Part shown: one piece after another, positions 1 through 12,260 of the stretch
How positions within the stretch are numbered: position 1 is the first letter of the stretch
How the letters are laid out: the number at the start of each line of letters is the position of its first letter
Source: Ypsolopha sequella
Lineage: Eukaryota > Arthropoda > Insecta > Lepidoptera > Ypsolophidae
Assembly: GCA_934047225.1 (NCBI GenBank)
Contig: OW203986.1
Span: forward strand, 11,163,221 to 11,227,220
DNA: 64,000 bases
Reading direction: 5' to 3'
Notes under the pieces: generated by a model
Databases searched by the model: none
The model's input: only the letters and a program-made list of their open reading frames with translations
What the model was told of the DNA's origin: nothing
Made by a program: the position numbers and the translations under genes

Positions 1-548
1 CCTAACATTTAAAGACTATTTTGTAATCAAGAAAATTTAGTTTTGACAGCACTAAAACTAAAATTGAAGCCTTCAGAATCGGCTTTAATGAAATACTAAG
101 TGTAATTTCACAGGTTCTTAATTCAAAACACTTTTCTTCACCGAGTGAGCAAAATTGACTTTTACTTTCTAATTTTATGCAACAAAAGGGCGTTTTTCGA
201 GGAAGTGAGTTGAAAATAAAATTTACATAGCCTCTTGAAATCTCTAGTGTGTTTAAGAACGCAACTCGGGCCGTTTCGTTCCGATATAGGAGGCCGCACC
301 TCTATAAGTTTTAGTGCATTCGATTACGCCAGGTAAAGGGAAGAGGAAATATACTAGCTGTGCAGATATCGTTCCGAACAGAACAGATTCTGAGGTCCAA
401 TTTAACTTCACACTTGATATCAAGCAAGATAGAGTTATCTATCTACATACTTATAAAAGTCGTTTCCGCACATTTAATATTTTTGCTAAATTTTAAATGA
501 TATGGGTAGGATACTAAGGCCAAAACTATTTTTTTATTATTATTATCT
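1..548. other. No recognised feature
   Basis: AT-rich; a 60-codon open frame at 314-496 has no recognised motif. Confidence 0.5.
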
Positions 549-932
549 ATCAGTCTTTTTCAAGTGGTAGAGCTGATGCCGGGCTCGACTGTGGAGGTAC
601 CACCATCTTACTTGGAGACCCCCTCGAAGTAATTCGGGGGAGAGTAAGAGGACAGCTCACAACCAAAAAACCAGAAGGCCCACCACGCCTGGGACCGATG
701 GATGGCGGTATATTCATCCCTAATAGCCGGGCCTTATATGGAACAGACTGGTAATGGTTAGCGGCGTCACTGATGCGAGGGTTCTGGCACCACGCTCACC
801 AACCCGCCTGCCCAGCGTGAGTGAGTATGGGCAATTCTTCCAGGATGACCGCCGGGAGTGGCAAAGTCCTGGAAAGGTTTATGTCCAGGAGTGGACGAAC
901 TAGGCTGATGGATGGATGGACGGATCAGTCTA
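549..932 (+). mobile_element. SINE-like element with LINE-derived tail, copy 1
   Basis: Starts GTGGTAGAGCTGATGCCGGG near 564 and ends in a short (GGAT)n run. ATCAGTCT occurs at 549-556 and again just after the element (about 925-932), a likely target-site duplication. Near the 3' end one frame reads DRREWQSPGKVYVQEWTN then stop, resembling the C-terminus of non-LTR retrotransposon ORF2. A second copy with the same 5' boundary lies in opposite orientation at 28986-29351. Confidence 0.7.
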
Positions 933-1726
933 TCTGTTCCGTTATAACTAGAGAACCACTTAACGGATTTGAAAACTGGTTTTCTTTGTTATCATCGTAG
1001 TGCCCTTTGTCAACAAGCCTATTAACCACCAAGCTGAAAACCATCGATAATAGTTTTTACTTTAAAGACGCTTCCACGCGATAAAATAAAAGATAAAATA
1101 AAACAACTACAGGTTAGATTAAAAAAATATTTAGCCGATAAGAAAACAAAGGATAATTGTGATGGAGACTATGACAAATTGTTTGCCTCATGCCGAATAC
1201 TTCCAGTTCATTGTAAGGTTAAGTATTTGATTGCTATGAAGATATATTACTCCGAAGACCCTGGTAACCCTAGTAAAACACTGCTATTGTAAAAGATCAG
1301 CCAACAATAGAAAATATATCCAGCCAAAGGAAAATATTTACTACGGAAAAAGACAAGAAGATACTTAACCCCTAAAATGTGTTACAATATCCCACTATTA
1401 AGAAGTGCTGAAAATTATCGTTAAACTGCACTAAAATTTAAATTAAAAAATATATTTTTCTCTAGAAAATGAATGCGTTTAACAAATTATAATACTTGCT
1501 ATATCATAAACACAAACCTAATTATTAAGTATATAGTATAAATAAATGTGATCTAAGCTTGTACTGTAAGTAGCTACCATAAGTATGTAAATTGTAAGTA
1601 CTTATTATTTATATCTAAGTTTGCTAAGAGCTCATCTGCCAACAATCTGTTATGTGATTGGCAGAAAATAAATTGTTAATAAATTGAAAATAAATTTTCT
1701 GAGAAATAAATTTCTTTAAAAAAAAA

Positions 1727-1760
1727 AACGCAAGCAAAGCCGTAGGCAAAAGCTATTGTT
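1727..1760 (-). repeat. Fragment of dispersed repeat ending GCTTTTGCC..GGCTTTGC
   Basis: The minus strand reads AATAGCTTTTGCCTACGGCTTTGCTTGCG. The same motif (CTAGCTTTTGCCCGCGG) recurs at 12205-12243, 46296-46330 and 46482-46520. The element class is not assigned. Confidence 0.5.
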
Positions 1761-1862
1761 GTTATATAATGTTGGTAATGATGACTTATTTTCCTATGAT
1801 TAATACGATTAATACTTGCGATCGTCGGCTTGTACTGTTTCACAATATCACTCTTTGATTAA

Positions 1863-2269
1863 TTATTCAGTTTATACTATATATTTCTATAAAAACACTT
1901 TATTATAATAATCATTTCCAGATATATTTCGACTTGTAAAGTCGGCGTCCAAAAAAGACAAAAGAAAAAAAAAGTATATATGTAACGTATTAAGTATGTA
2001 GGTTTTTAAATTGATCATCTACCCATCTCCACACTTCAATTTAAAAACCTACATACTTAATACATTACATGTATATACTTTCTTTTTTCTTTTTTTTTTT
2101 CTTTTGTTTTCATTTGTCTGTCAATCATCCACTCCATTTTATGACATTTTAACATATTATATTAATTTTACCTAATTCCACTGACGCCGACTTCACAAGT
2201 CGAAATATATCTGGAAATGATTATTATAATAAAGTGTTTTTATATAAATAAATAGTATAAACTGAATAA
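1863..2269. mobile_element. Foldback MITE, about 407 bp
   Basis: The left arm from 1863 (TTATTCAGTTTATACTAT, then CATTTCCAGATATATTTCGACTTGTAAAGTCGG) is repeated in inverted orientation at 2181-2269. A further inner inverted pair around AAACCTACATACTTAATAC flanks the centre near 2030. The arms are diverged and A/T-rich. No coding capacity. Confidence 0.75.
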
Positions 2270-3022
2270 AAAAAACAAATAAATGTTCTCTTTTATTAAT
2301 TACTTATTTTCCTGTTTTTTTTCATCAAATGGGATACGAAATACTCCCTGCTTCTGACCGTGTTATTTTTCATTTTCACGGTTTCAATATGACCAATAGA
2401 ATAGAGTATGTAGTGTTACTTCGTTAAACATTAAACCTGGTAAGTATTCCTCCAGATTCCTTGAACATCTGCCTAGCTCGTGACAGTAATTATTGTTTAG
2501 TGCATGCTAATAGCAGGCAGCACGACATGAGTGCTGTAATGAGTCGGACGCTACATGAATATTCAGCAGCAGGAAGCTGTGGGGCTGCTCCGTGTGTAGC
2601 AGTGGTATTTCATACCATGTTGAAATACTGATGCAGTTCAAGCGTACTATTTGATTCAGTTTTAACCATTATGACAGCGCTTTATGAGCTGCTATTTGGT
2701 AGGTTAACGTAATAGGACCGTGCGTGAAATCTTGGGAGAAGGTTTTTTTATGAATACGTACAAAGTTATGATTTCAGTTAAAATTCAGTGCCTGATATGT
2801 TAAATACTTGATTAATCGTTGTTTACAATTGACGCGTGTCCTATAGCGAAATATCGATAAATTTTTATAGTTACTGATTAATTAGTTATAGCAAAGCACA
2901 AAACTTTTTGAATATTTGAAAAATTCCTATTATTACCGAAGTTAGCGATACCGATATTTATCACTTTTAGCATGGAATCGCGTCAGATGACGTCACGTGA
3001 AGTGCCGTTAAGCTCTCTTTGA
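2270..3022. other. No recognised feature
   Basis: AT-rich; a GC-richer patch near 2460-2620 (AGCAGCAGGAAGCTGTGG) shows no ORF or repeat structure I could identify. Confidence 0.4.
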
Positions 3023-3760
3023 GTGCCAGTAACTTCGTATTTTTTTGAGATATCTAAAAATAATTTTACTTCTGTTTTTAGCTTTTTAAACGAAATTGAT
3101 TTTCATAAAAATCTTAATGTAGGACACGGGCTCATTCTCAAAACAACATTACAATTACAATTTTTAATAATTTACATAAATAACATATCGTCAGGAGTTA
3201 TATATCCGATGGTGCGTCAGAGGAATTTTCAAGTTTGGATTGTTTCTAGAACAGTCACACTCGTACCTCTTCTTTTTAACGACGATTTTCTGATCGAATT
3301 TCTGATCTCTGTTTAGCTGTTTGATAAACCAATGACAAGGAACCATTTGTTCAATTACAATAAAATACCCAAGCTCAAAGGATACATGTCGCTAAACACA
3401 AAACGGAAACTTTACCAAAGGTTCCTTTCTCAACTGAAATCTAATATAGAAAATAGTCGGACCAAATCACCACAAATTGCTAAAAGAACAGTACAAAACT
3501 TTAGATTTGGACAAAGAAAGAGGCGGACGGAGTAAGAAAGTACGTAAACAAGGGGCTTCATTGGTTTTATTTGAAAACTTTGACGATCGCGGTTTACTAC
3601 CTTCTACTTTTAGGCAACAACGAAGATTTGGTACCTTTAAAATGTTTTTACAGCGCACCTCGGTGCTTATATGCGAAAACTGACTGAAACACCGCAACCT
3701 AAAGATATACGAACAACATTTATTATGAGCCAACCTAGGAATAGCGAAAAGCTCCAAAGA
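3023..3760 (+). other. Unrecognised ORF fragments
   Basis: Short overlapping open frames, including a Lys/Arg-rich stretch (KRKLYQRFLSQLKSNIENSR) running into the next frame (LDLDKERGGRSKKVRKQG). They could be a decayed transposase or noncoding sequence; no motif was recognised. Confidence 0.15.
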
Positions 3761-3914
3761 AAAATATATACTTGACCAAAATATATGGAACAGCTGATTA
3801 TGTTTGATATGCCTTCATAAGTTGATCAAGTAAGCTATCGCGTCAAATAGGTTTAAATATAATTAACTCATTCAATCAAACTGGTAGTTTGTTGTGAACA
3901 CGTTAAATGTATAT

Positions 3915-4045
3915 GTTTTAATTCAGTGGAATTATGATAGTTCAAGGAAAAGGATGGAACCGTGCAAGTAAGCGAGATGAACTGTATTGTTTCTCCTTCA
4001 CTAGCGCCATCCCTTTCCTTGAATTAAAACTATAGTTAAACTGAG
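3915..4045. repeat. Small inverted repeat
   Basis: ATAGTTCAAGGAAAAGGATGG near 3938-3957 pairs with CCATCCCTTTCCTTGAATT near 4006-4024, and flanking sequence (GTTTTAATTCAG / TAAACTGAGGC) is loosely inverted too. A MITE-like hairpin. Confidence 0.45.
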
Positions 4046-5983
4046 GCATAAATACATACTTTTTTATTGACCTTCAAAAAGACGTCTTTCGTTTCATGAA
4101 ATATTTTTACCGTAGAGGTTGCCTGAATACTGAATACCTAGTCCAGCTAGAACATTCCAAAGAACAAAACGGTATCATTCCAAAATAGATCTGCAAATGA
4201 AGGGAACAAAAGCCAAAGATTAATGATTACTCCTCAATAATGACAATCTTATCCAAAGCTATTGATCTAGTAAATTAATAACAACTCCGTTTCCCCCTGC
4301 CCAAAGCAGTTTCCTTGCTTGAGCTTAATTTTCTATTGTATTGTTTTGCTCAAAACGACCTTGTTTATTTTCGTCTCGGAGGAAATAATATTTTAGAGGG
4401 AAATACTACCATTCTGTCACATGTTCTTGGTTGTTTGGGTATCAAGAAAAATTTAGAAATCTTGCACGTGACTACTAAACGATGAAAACACGTACTAATC
4501 CGGTGAATTTTCGTTCACTGTACCAATCACATTAGAGGTCCCGTTATTATAAAAATCTCTTTATTATTTCAATATTGAAACACTGTTTTCTTATCGATTT
4601 TTGATAACTCAATAATCACTATCCCTACCGATATTATAAATGCGATATATGTTTGTTGGTTTGTGTGTTTGTTCTTTGTTAACACAGCAGCGGAGCAACG
4701 GAAGACGTGATTTAAATATATAAAGTTTATGGAGCGGAGAGCTCAGAACATGTTTATTTTACATCAATGGCGGAGAGTGATAAAGGCTATTTTTTTTAGC
4801 GCGTTGAGCTGACTGCTTTTAGTGAAAATAGTCGAGTATCTAATTAGCGCGGCCATTGAGATACGGCCGGTGTCACCGTTGGTTACATTACGTAATCGCA
4901 GTCGTAGCATTTTTGCACTTCCGTGAGTGTTAATTCGCGTAATCCGCTACTTTCCTTACTTTGAAAAATAGTTTTATTGTGTTCAGGTTGGTAATTTATC
5001 CAAAAGAGATCTTGATACCTTACCAAAGGTTCGCAAAACCAGAAGTTAGTATTAAAGACCAAGAAAATAATTACAGTCGAAAAAGATGTGTCGCGCCTTT
5101 GGCACTGCTGAAATATTTTTGACCTGAGTATTAGGCCAGAGACATTCAATTGATTTTAAACTTCGGCCTCATCGAAGACAACCAACCCCGCGTTTCGAAA
5201 TAGAATTATTTCGCTAAAATCGATTACGAATGAATGAGGTGAATGGCTAATAATCCATGAGTGAAGCAAATGCGTTCATTCATTCGTATGACTTTCATGG
5301 CTCATGCGACGGAGGTGAGGCGATGTGAGCGTTGAACGGAATGGAATGTCAAAAATTGTTTTCGCTCCATTATTTCAGCAGTTCAGATCAGACAAACCAT
5401 AGTATATGTTTTATTCGGCCATGAGAGAAACAAATAAAAAGTCGTGTGGAACTTTTCGTCGAAAAGGAAGAATTTATATGTATATATATTTTTTCGTCGC
5501 TATCTGAGTCTACGTTAAAGAACAGTGCTACAAACTCTTCTTGTTCCATCAGGAATCTCGGCACTTTGACGAAATAAAATCAAATAATCGTACTGTATTC
5601 TGTGATAAGAGGTTATGGTTAAGATGTATCTTTTTTAATGCGGTCCGAATCATAAGCTATCTTTCACATCGTTTGCTAGCTCACAAATTACGGACCAGTC
5701 ATCGCTCACACTTTAATTCATTCATAGCTTTTATCTATGTAATTCTATTACGGACCGCAGGGTAGATCACGGGCAAAGAATGCTTCCGGATAAGGTCAAG
5801 AGACCAAGAAAATAATTTGTATCAGGCATGCATCTCGACGTTTCACCTATGTTGGTCAAATACTTAATAAATAAATTTGATCCGAATTGTGGGTCGGTCT
5901 TTAATTTAGCACCAAAATATTTTGTCAGCTGGAAAAGCACCTCCCTTAAGGCCCTTACCATTGCCAAATGGGTACTTTCTAAA
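4046..5983. other. Mostly unassigned, with one probable repeat fragment
   Basis: 4628-4800 (ATTATAAATGCGATATATGT, AGCAGCGGAGCAACGG) looks like a common dispersed repeat end. 5030-5055 and 5796-5812 share GACCAAGAAAATAATT. Short open frames at 4883-5149 and 5767-5967 (both minus strand) have no recognised motifs. Confidence 0.3.
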
Positions 5984-6423
5984 GCCTACTCCTCGTTTAT
6001 GGCCAAACCAAAAATAATGAAAAAATTCATTATGAATAATCAACTCTTAGACAACATATGCAACAGTTTTCTTTTTCATACCACCAAAACTTCTACACGA
6101 ATTTTTTTTTTACTGAATGGTGTTTTTTGACCTCAAATTCCCTACTGCTCCTGAGTGGCTTGGCCGATTGAATTCATCTATGCTTTGATAAATACTAAAT
6201 AGATAAACTTTATAGCTATAAACATAACATAAGATTATTCAATCGAGTAATCACGTCCAAGTGAAAAGTATAATTTTCCCCTATTTCGCTCTCTCAAGGA
6301 CGCAGCGAGCGTCGTAACAGCCACTACGCATTGCGCGCTGATATGAACGTTATTTCAATGTCGTTTCCGTTGATATTTGTAGTGACAAATATCGAGCTGC
6401 TAATTTGGCGATGGTAATCGCCT
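5984..6423 (+). repeat. Dispersed repeat A, copy 1
   Basis: About 440 bp shared in direct orientation with 63083-63525. Shared blocks include AAAGCCTACTCCTCGTTTATG, CATACCACCAAAACTTC, CCTACTGCTC, TTATTCAATCGA, AATCACGTCCA and GAGCTGCTAATTTGGCGA. No terminal repeats or coding potential are evident. Confidence 0.7.
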
Positions 6424-7065
6424 TAAGTCACTTGGCCAGGTCCAGTGACGTACTGTTTAATCGCACAAACATCGTGTCACGCTCTTCGCACTGTGATTCA
6501 ACTAAGTCGCATCGCGCGCGATTAAACACTATACTACGGGCCTTGGAGGTAATATCAGACCACAAGAAAATAGTTTACTTATTTGGCCTTTCACAAAGCC
6601 GCAAAATTAAAAAATTGGTCAGACACAAAATATGTGGTTTTCATAAGAACACTCCAAACTAGAGGATTAAGTTAAATATATTATACAATTATTGGTCCCT
6701 AGAGATGGGCGGTGGATAAATACTCAAATAGTGTTTACTCAGTTTTGATCTGTTTTTGGGTAAATACCTAATATTTTTCCGTTTGAGTGGATAAAAGCAC
6801 AAAACGTAAGATAAATACATTTTCCATGGAAATTTCAAATTTCAAATTTTAAATCGCGTATGGTACGTACGTCCTTACAAATACCTACAACTTGTCTTGA
6901 GCTTATTAATTCACTTTTTGTTACGGCAGTCGTGTTTTTAATTATTTTTGAACTTGGAAAACGTCTAGGGTCTGTTTTTCTGATTATCTTGAATTTGTCA
7001 ACAAGAAACTGCCCAGTAATGAAAACAGCCAACGGTTATACTAACAACCTATAAATTTATTTTCA

Positions 7066-7402
7066 ATGCAAGTGCTCGTAAAGGCCCACTTTTTATGCAT
7101 CAAAACCGAACAGAAAGTCGATTATTTTGCCCTAGGGCTTTATTTTTTTTTTATTATTTACGAAAAGTTGGTTAACTTGCAACCTTTCCTGTGTACCATA
7201 AATGTTATACATTTTTTCCACTGTTTAACGGCTCTGGATACAGTCCTTTCGAGCTAATCATAATTTAAAGTTCACAAGATTATATTTGTTTTATTTCCTC
7301 ACACTATGCATTAAAAAACGTAGTATGATACACGGGCGTAAGAGCAATAAATTACTCGGTTACGTTTAAATTCCTTTTCGCCCTTTTAGCATAAACTACT
7401 AT
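7066..7402 (+). repeat. Repeat family R413, 5'-incomplete copy
   Basis: Shares ATGCAAGTGCTCGTAAAGG, CCCACTTTTTATGCATCAAA, TTGCCCTAGGGCTTTATT and the right end GCATAAACTACTATT with 36105-36500, 42731-43143 and 56372-56764. Confidence 0.7.
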
Positions 7403-7642
7403 TATATGCTTGATAAGCAGTTTTGTATAAGTAAGCTTCTCATTTTTGTGTTGTGACTTTTTTTATAATTTTAGCATAATCTACATTCACACCATCTCAA
7501 ATTCCATAGTGCATTTTTGAGCAAAACTTTTCTGTCTTCGAATCGATTGATGACTGCTCAACTTTTATAATCCTTTAATAAAACAAATAAATAAAAAAAA
7601 AAACGTTTATAAAAAGAAGGCAGTCCAGGAGATTGTGGGAAG

Positions 7643-8040
7643 AATACTTATCATTCGCTCGGTAAAAAGTGCACAACTGTACTTAACTTAACAACATTAT
7701 TCTTGTTAAGGAGTTAAAGGTGAAAAAGATATTGGTCTGTAGTAATTACGCCAATAGTTCAGTATAAGCTAGGTTTATAAATCAATAGTTCGAAATATAA
7801 TGCAAAATTAGCCATGATTTTGTTGAAACAAACTTAAAACAGCAATTTAAGCTTGTTTGGACGAAATCGTGACTAATTGTGCATTTTACTTAAAACTGTT
7901 GATTTTTAAACCTCACTTATACTAAACTTTTGGCGTGAATTGGCATAGACCAATATCTTTTTCACGTTTAACTTCTTAATAAGAAAAACAAAGTTAAGTT
8001 ATGCACTTCGTACCGAGCGACTGACGTTTAACCAAGTATC
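7643..8040. mobile_element. Foldback MITE, about 398 bp
   Basis: The left arm (ATACTTATCATTCGCTCGGTA, later GTGAAAAAGATATTGGTCT) pairs with the right arm (AGACCAATATCTTTTTCACG, then TACCGAGCGACTGACG, ending AAGTATC). Inner segments (TTCAGTATAAGC / ACTTATACTAAAC) also pair. The centre is near 7845. Noncoding. Confidence 0.72.
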
Positions 8041-8567
8041 ATTTGTTTGAAAAAATTGTGGCCGAATATCCGAAGTGATTATGAGAGTAAAGAGAGCCAA
8101 GTATATTTTTATACGCTTAAATTAAGTTGTTTTTATTTCTCTAAAACTGGAGTTTTCTGGTGAGATAAAAAATAATTACCGACAGCTGATAGTCTTATAT
8201 TTTGTTATACTAATTGATTGAAGATTAAGCTCAATTCAAATTAAATGTATTTGCTCATAATAAGAGATATTTGGCAAATACGTTACGAAAAGCATTGTTA
8301 CCTTGTAAAATCATTACACCGGACAGTTTGGCGAGCTCGCCATCGCCTCAGCTTCGAAATTTTCAGTAAATATTGAGCTGACAAGCGAATAAACCTACCT
8401 TTTGTCGGAGAGATTAAATAGGCGATGGCGTGGGCTGACACCATCCATCTCTGTTAATGCCGTTTGGACGCGCCTGCCGCTCCATCCAAACGTTCTTGCA
8501 AACGCCCCGAACTACTCCACTCCATGATACATGGCCCAATCGCCTGCATCGGAAATATCACTGAATT

Positions 8568-9646
8568 TTTAGGGTACAGTCAAAAAATGTTTTCCTGTTT
8601 GTTTGTCTGTCTGTCCACCTGAGTCATGAGTAGTCATGACTCTAAAAAGGCTAAGCCGATTGAATGGAAATTTGACATGCAGGTGCGAAATTAATCTGGA
8701 ACCCTGGAAAAACACAGAAAAAATGTCTGCATCTACGGAATCCATACAGTGTGTAAGATTTACGCTTTATACACTTTTAAACTGTAGACAAACCAAATAC
8801 CTGTTAACCAACAACTTTTTCCATCCAGAACTTAAAAATAATTTAACAGAGCCCTAAAACATAAAAGCTACTCAATTACAAAATCTTTTTTGAACGACCC
8901 TTGTAAAAAATTCTCTGAAAGTTACAAAACACAATTCCGCGATACTTATGAAATTTTTCGTCAGATTTTATTCGCCCTCCTTCAAAACTTCCCTGGCATA
9001 GTCTATGAACGAAAATAAAAAGTTCACGAAACAACTTTTAGGTTAATGATGTCATAAAATATCTTCTCCTATTGCCTACAAAAAGTACGAATCACAACTG
9101 CAAAATTTAGTTGGTTAAGTATTCGGGGACGTAACCCTAAAATTACATTATAAATCGGCGTTTTCAGTATTTGTTGTTTAAATACAGCATAGGTAAAACC
9201 TATTGGGCATGGTACGTAATATACAGAAAATATAAACCAACTAATCACTTTGGTCTTTGAGATAGACCCCGTAACATAAATGGTCTAAAAATTATAACTT
9301 TGATTTCTTTAATTGTGAAGATAAAAAACAATAACAAATATATTTCATTTATGGTCTACTCAATGAGCTCTAGCTAAAGTACTCAAGACAATGACACCCC
9401 ACATGCTATAGTAAGAAAAGAAATTCTGCTCCATTTTCCCTGAAAAATTATTTAAGTGTATTTTTAATTCATTATTCGGTTTTGGATCAACATGCCTTAC
9501 ACAACATACCAAAATTTCAGGTCTCTAACTTGTTCCGTCTAAGAGGTAACCCGTGACATCCGGACGGGCAGACAGACAGATAGACAGACAGTGGAGTGAA
9601 ATTATTAGGGCTCCGTTTTGCCCTTTAGGTACGGAACGTTAAAAAT
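8568..9646. repeat. CCGGCC-family repeat ends in inverted arrangement
   Basis: 8568-8632 is a reverse right end (TTTTTAGGGTACAGTC, with a TCTGTCTGTC run). 8985-9646 is a forward right half ending GACAGACAGTGGAGTGA, CTCCGTTTTGCCCTTTAGG, TACGGAACG. Its body matches 33330-33600 (for example AGACCCCGTAAC, ATGGTCTAAAAATTA). Confidence 0.6.
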
Positions 9647-10068
9647 CAAGATTCCTTTACCGTCAAAAAATTACGTCTATGAATTGATATTGGAAAGTAC
9701 AAAAGGTTCATACAGGGTTGGTAAATCGCTGAAATTTTAAACAACACTGCCAACCCTTTCAATAACCTTACCGTGTTGTTCGAATTGGTTTTTCCTAATG
9801 CATGAACAAGCCTTCTTTAAAGGCCTACTTTCGACCTGATTTGTATTCTCCATTATATAAAGCAACCTACTGTTAAGTAGTTCATGGCATTTGAACTGGT
9901 TCTTTCTGTTTTCATTGTTTTAGTAAAATGTTCCAGTTTTGCGTGTTTTTTTTAAGTTAAATAACTTTTCAGACTTTTCGAAGTCAATATTGATTGTTAA
10001 TAAAACAAACTCTTTATTTGCAAAATCTTTCATAGAATTTCGTTTTCAGAACTAATATTAATTACTAA

Positions 10069-10240
10069 GCAGCGGTAGCTCAGGGGTAGAATGCTGGCCT
10101 TTCAATCTTGAGATCCAGGTTCGATCTTCGGTCGGGCATGCAGTGTGGACTGTGACTTGCATTTTACAGTTCAAACTCGGTAAACCTTTGACACCCCCTT
10201 GGGGATTCATGTCGTGACGATATATATATATTTTTTTTAT
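10069..10240 (+). mobile_element. tRNA-derived SINE, head type A
   Basis: The A-box region GTAGCTCAGGGGTAGAATG and B box GGTTCGATC are followed by GGTCGGGCATGCA. The tail is GACTGTGACTTGCATTTTAC, then CATGTCGTGACGATATATA. The tRNA folds poorly, so this is a SINE head, not a gene. Confidence 0.75.
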
Positions 10241-10420
10241 TATTTACTAATACAAAATAAATAAATACGCCCTTATACTCGTATAATACATTATACTAAA
10301 TGAAAAATATTATCTAGACCGTTGCGGTACCCAAGAAACTGGCAACATTACCCCGCTGGATCGCCAGACTTATTCGCAGATCGCAACGACTGTTCAGAAA
10401 AAGACACAAAATAACAAATA
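10233..10420 (-). mobile_element. Non-LTR retrotransposon 3' end
   Basis: The minus strand reads RCDLRISLAIQRGNVASFLG then a stop and an A/T-rich 3'UTR. It is homologous to 20226-20935 (FSLAIQLGNVASILGTLP), so both derive from the C-terminus of the same kind of ORF2. 5'-truncated. Confidence 0.6.
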
Positions 10421-11364
10421 TATCAGGATAAAATTTAATTTTTGATGTTTGGAACAATCTTACTTGAGTGCTAACTGCCTGAAGATGTCTCGAACATTAT
10501 TTGTCTAGCGTCACCGTCTCTATGATTTACTCTTCCACGCCATATCTACCACACCACCGTCATAACCCATTTGAAGCTCAGTCGAACAAAGGTTATGGGA
10601 ACTATTGAACCAGGTTCCGCAGAGCTATGGCCGCCATATCGTGGGTACAAAGTACGGGGACATTTGGGAAAATTTACGGCCTGTCTATAGCAGTTGCGGC
10701 GCGCGTGCTCGCACTGGAAATGTCTGAAAATGGCTGAAAATACGAATTTCATTCAAAGGCACCTAATTGAACACCTCTGTATATTGGGGTCGGAAAAATT
10801 TATTTTTATTTCACTCCTTTTTATGAAGGACAGGTAATCGTTGTCGATATTATAGAAAGGTAGTGGAAATTACTCTGAATATCGTAGCAAACTGTTTTCG
10901 TACGTGTTGTTTTTGGTTAATGTGGCAATTTATTCTCGTACTTTTATTAATTTATAAATATGTCAATGTTAGTCTTAAATTGCTTGAGGTGTTTGTTTTT
11001 CATATTACTCCTGAGATATTGCCTGAAGCTTATCGATAAAAGTAAGGGTAAAGAATAAAAACAAGATCGAGTTTTATTAAGTTTTTGGTTTATTTCTGTC
11101 CTCAACTTCGTTATAAATAGATAATACTCGCATATCGTGTGAGTAGAGAGTGGCTTTTTAACAATATCTTCACATAACAATGTCCTAGTAACAACAAATT
11201 CGTATCGTATTGCATCGTATTCTAGTAGGGGTGCCGGTTTCTTTTCAGTCTATTTTGTGGTCCGGTTTAGTAGTACCTGAAAAAAAAAAGAAATTATACA
11301 TTGTACATTGTGATACCTGGGTGGTAAGTAGGTTATTATTACAAACGAGTTGACGTTTATGAGA

Positions 11365-11790
11365 AATATTCCGCTAAACACTCTTATCATGCTATTAAAA
11401 ATGCAGACTCAAACACCACCCGCCCTCCCGCATAAAACATGCACATGGAAGAAAACTTATCGACACGTGTTTAGCCTCTAAACAAGAAATCCTCGGGATG
11501 TGTTGCTAGCCCGACCGCTCGACAGCAAATTGTTGATTTGCTGGTTTTGATTCGTTTATTGATTATTGATTTGTTTATTGATCATTATTGATTTGCTGTC
11601 AACCCGTCGTCCAAGCAACACATCCCGAGGATGCCTCGTTAGAGGCGAAACACGTGTCGATAGTTTTTATTGCTAGTTATTTAAGATCGCTTTATTTTAT
11701 GCTCGTACTACCTGCATGTTTTATGCGGGAGAGCGGGTGGTGCTTGAGTCTGCATTTGAATAACATGATTAGAGTGTTTACCGGAATATT
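11365..11790. mobile_element. Foldback MITE, 426 bp
   Basis: The left arm (AATATTCCGCTAAACACTCT, ATGCAGACTCAAACACCACC, CGACACGTGTTTAGCCTCTA, CCTCGGGATGTGTTGC) pairs with the right arm ending CGGAATATT. The arms are near 190 bp and moderately diverged. A short direct repeat of TTGATTTG lies at the centre. Confidence 0.78.
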
Positions 11791-12204
11791 GCAAATTAAT
11801 AATATATCCATAAGTTCATGATGGACTTCCGCAAAGTAATGCCTATCTCAATCAGTTATGTTTATGAGACAACGTTTTTCAATACATGTAAGATAAAACA
11901 GATGACCTCATATTTATGCAAATAACAACAAAATTCTCAGTCAAAAATTTTACGAAAATGGCGTGTTGTTATGACTACAAATACGCATGCGTGAGATTTG
12001 GCTTAAAAAAAAATGATTAACCATGTATACTCGCACGTTTAGTTTTGACTATTTTTCGTTGATGAAATAAAACTAATTAGTCATGAAAGTCAAAATAAAT
12101 TACTTCAAATCGAAAAAATTAAATATGTATAGTAACAGTAAATTTGGTTTTTTCAATATTTTAGATTTCTTTTCTCAGTGTATTTTTTATCCCGGGACAA
12201 TGCA

Positions 12205-12243
12205 AACGAAATCAGCGTGGGTGAAGCCGCGAGCAAAAGCTAG
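12205..12243 (-). repeat. Repeat fragment in the gene 1 3' flank
   Basis: The minus strand reads CTAGCTTTTGCTCGCGGCTT, beginning 18 nt after the gene 1 stop codon. Same motif as 1727-1760 and 46296-46520. Confidence 0.6.
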
Positions 12244-12260
12244 TACTAAATAAAAATGAC

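Noticed and set aside
10081..10140. Functional tRNA gene at the SINE head
   Set aside because: Boxes A and B are present but acceptor and anticodon stems do not pair, and the sequence continues into a shared SINE tail.
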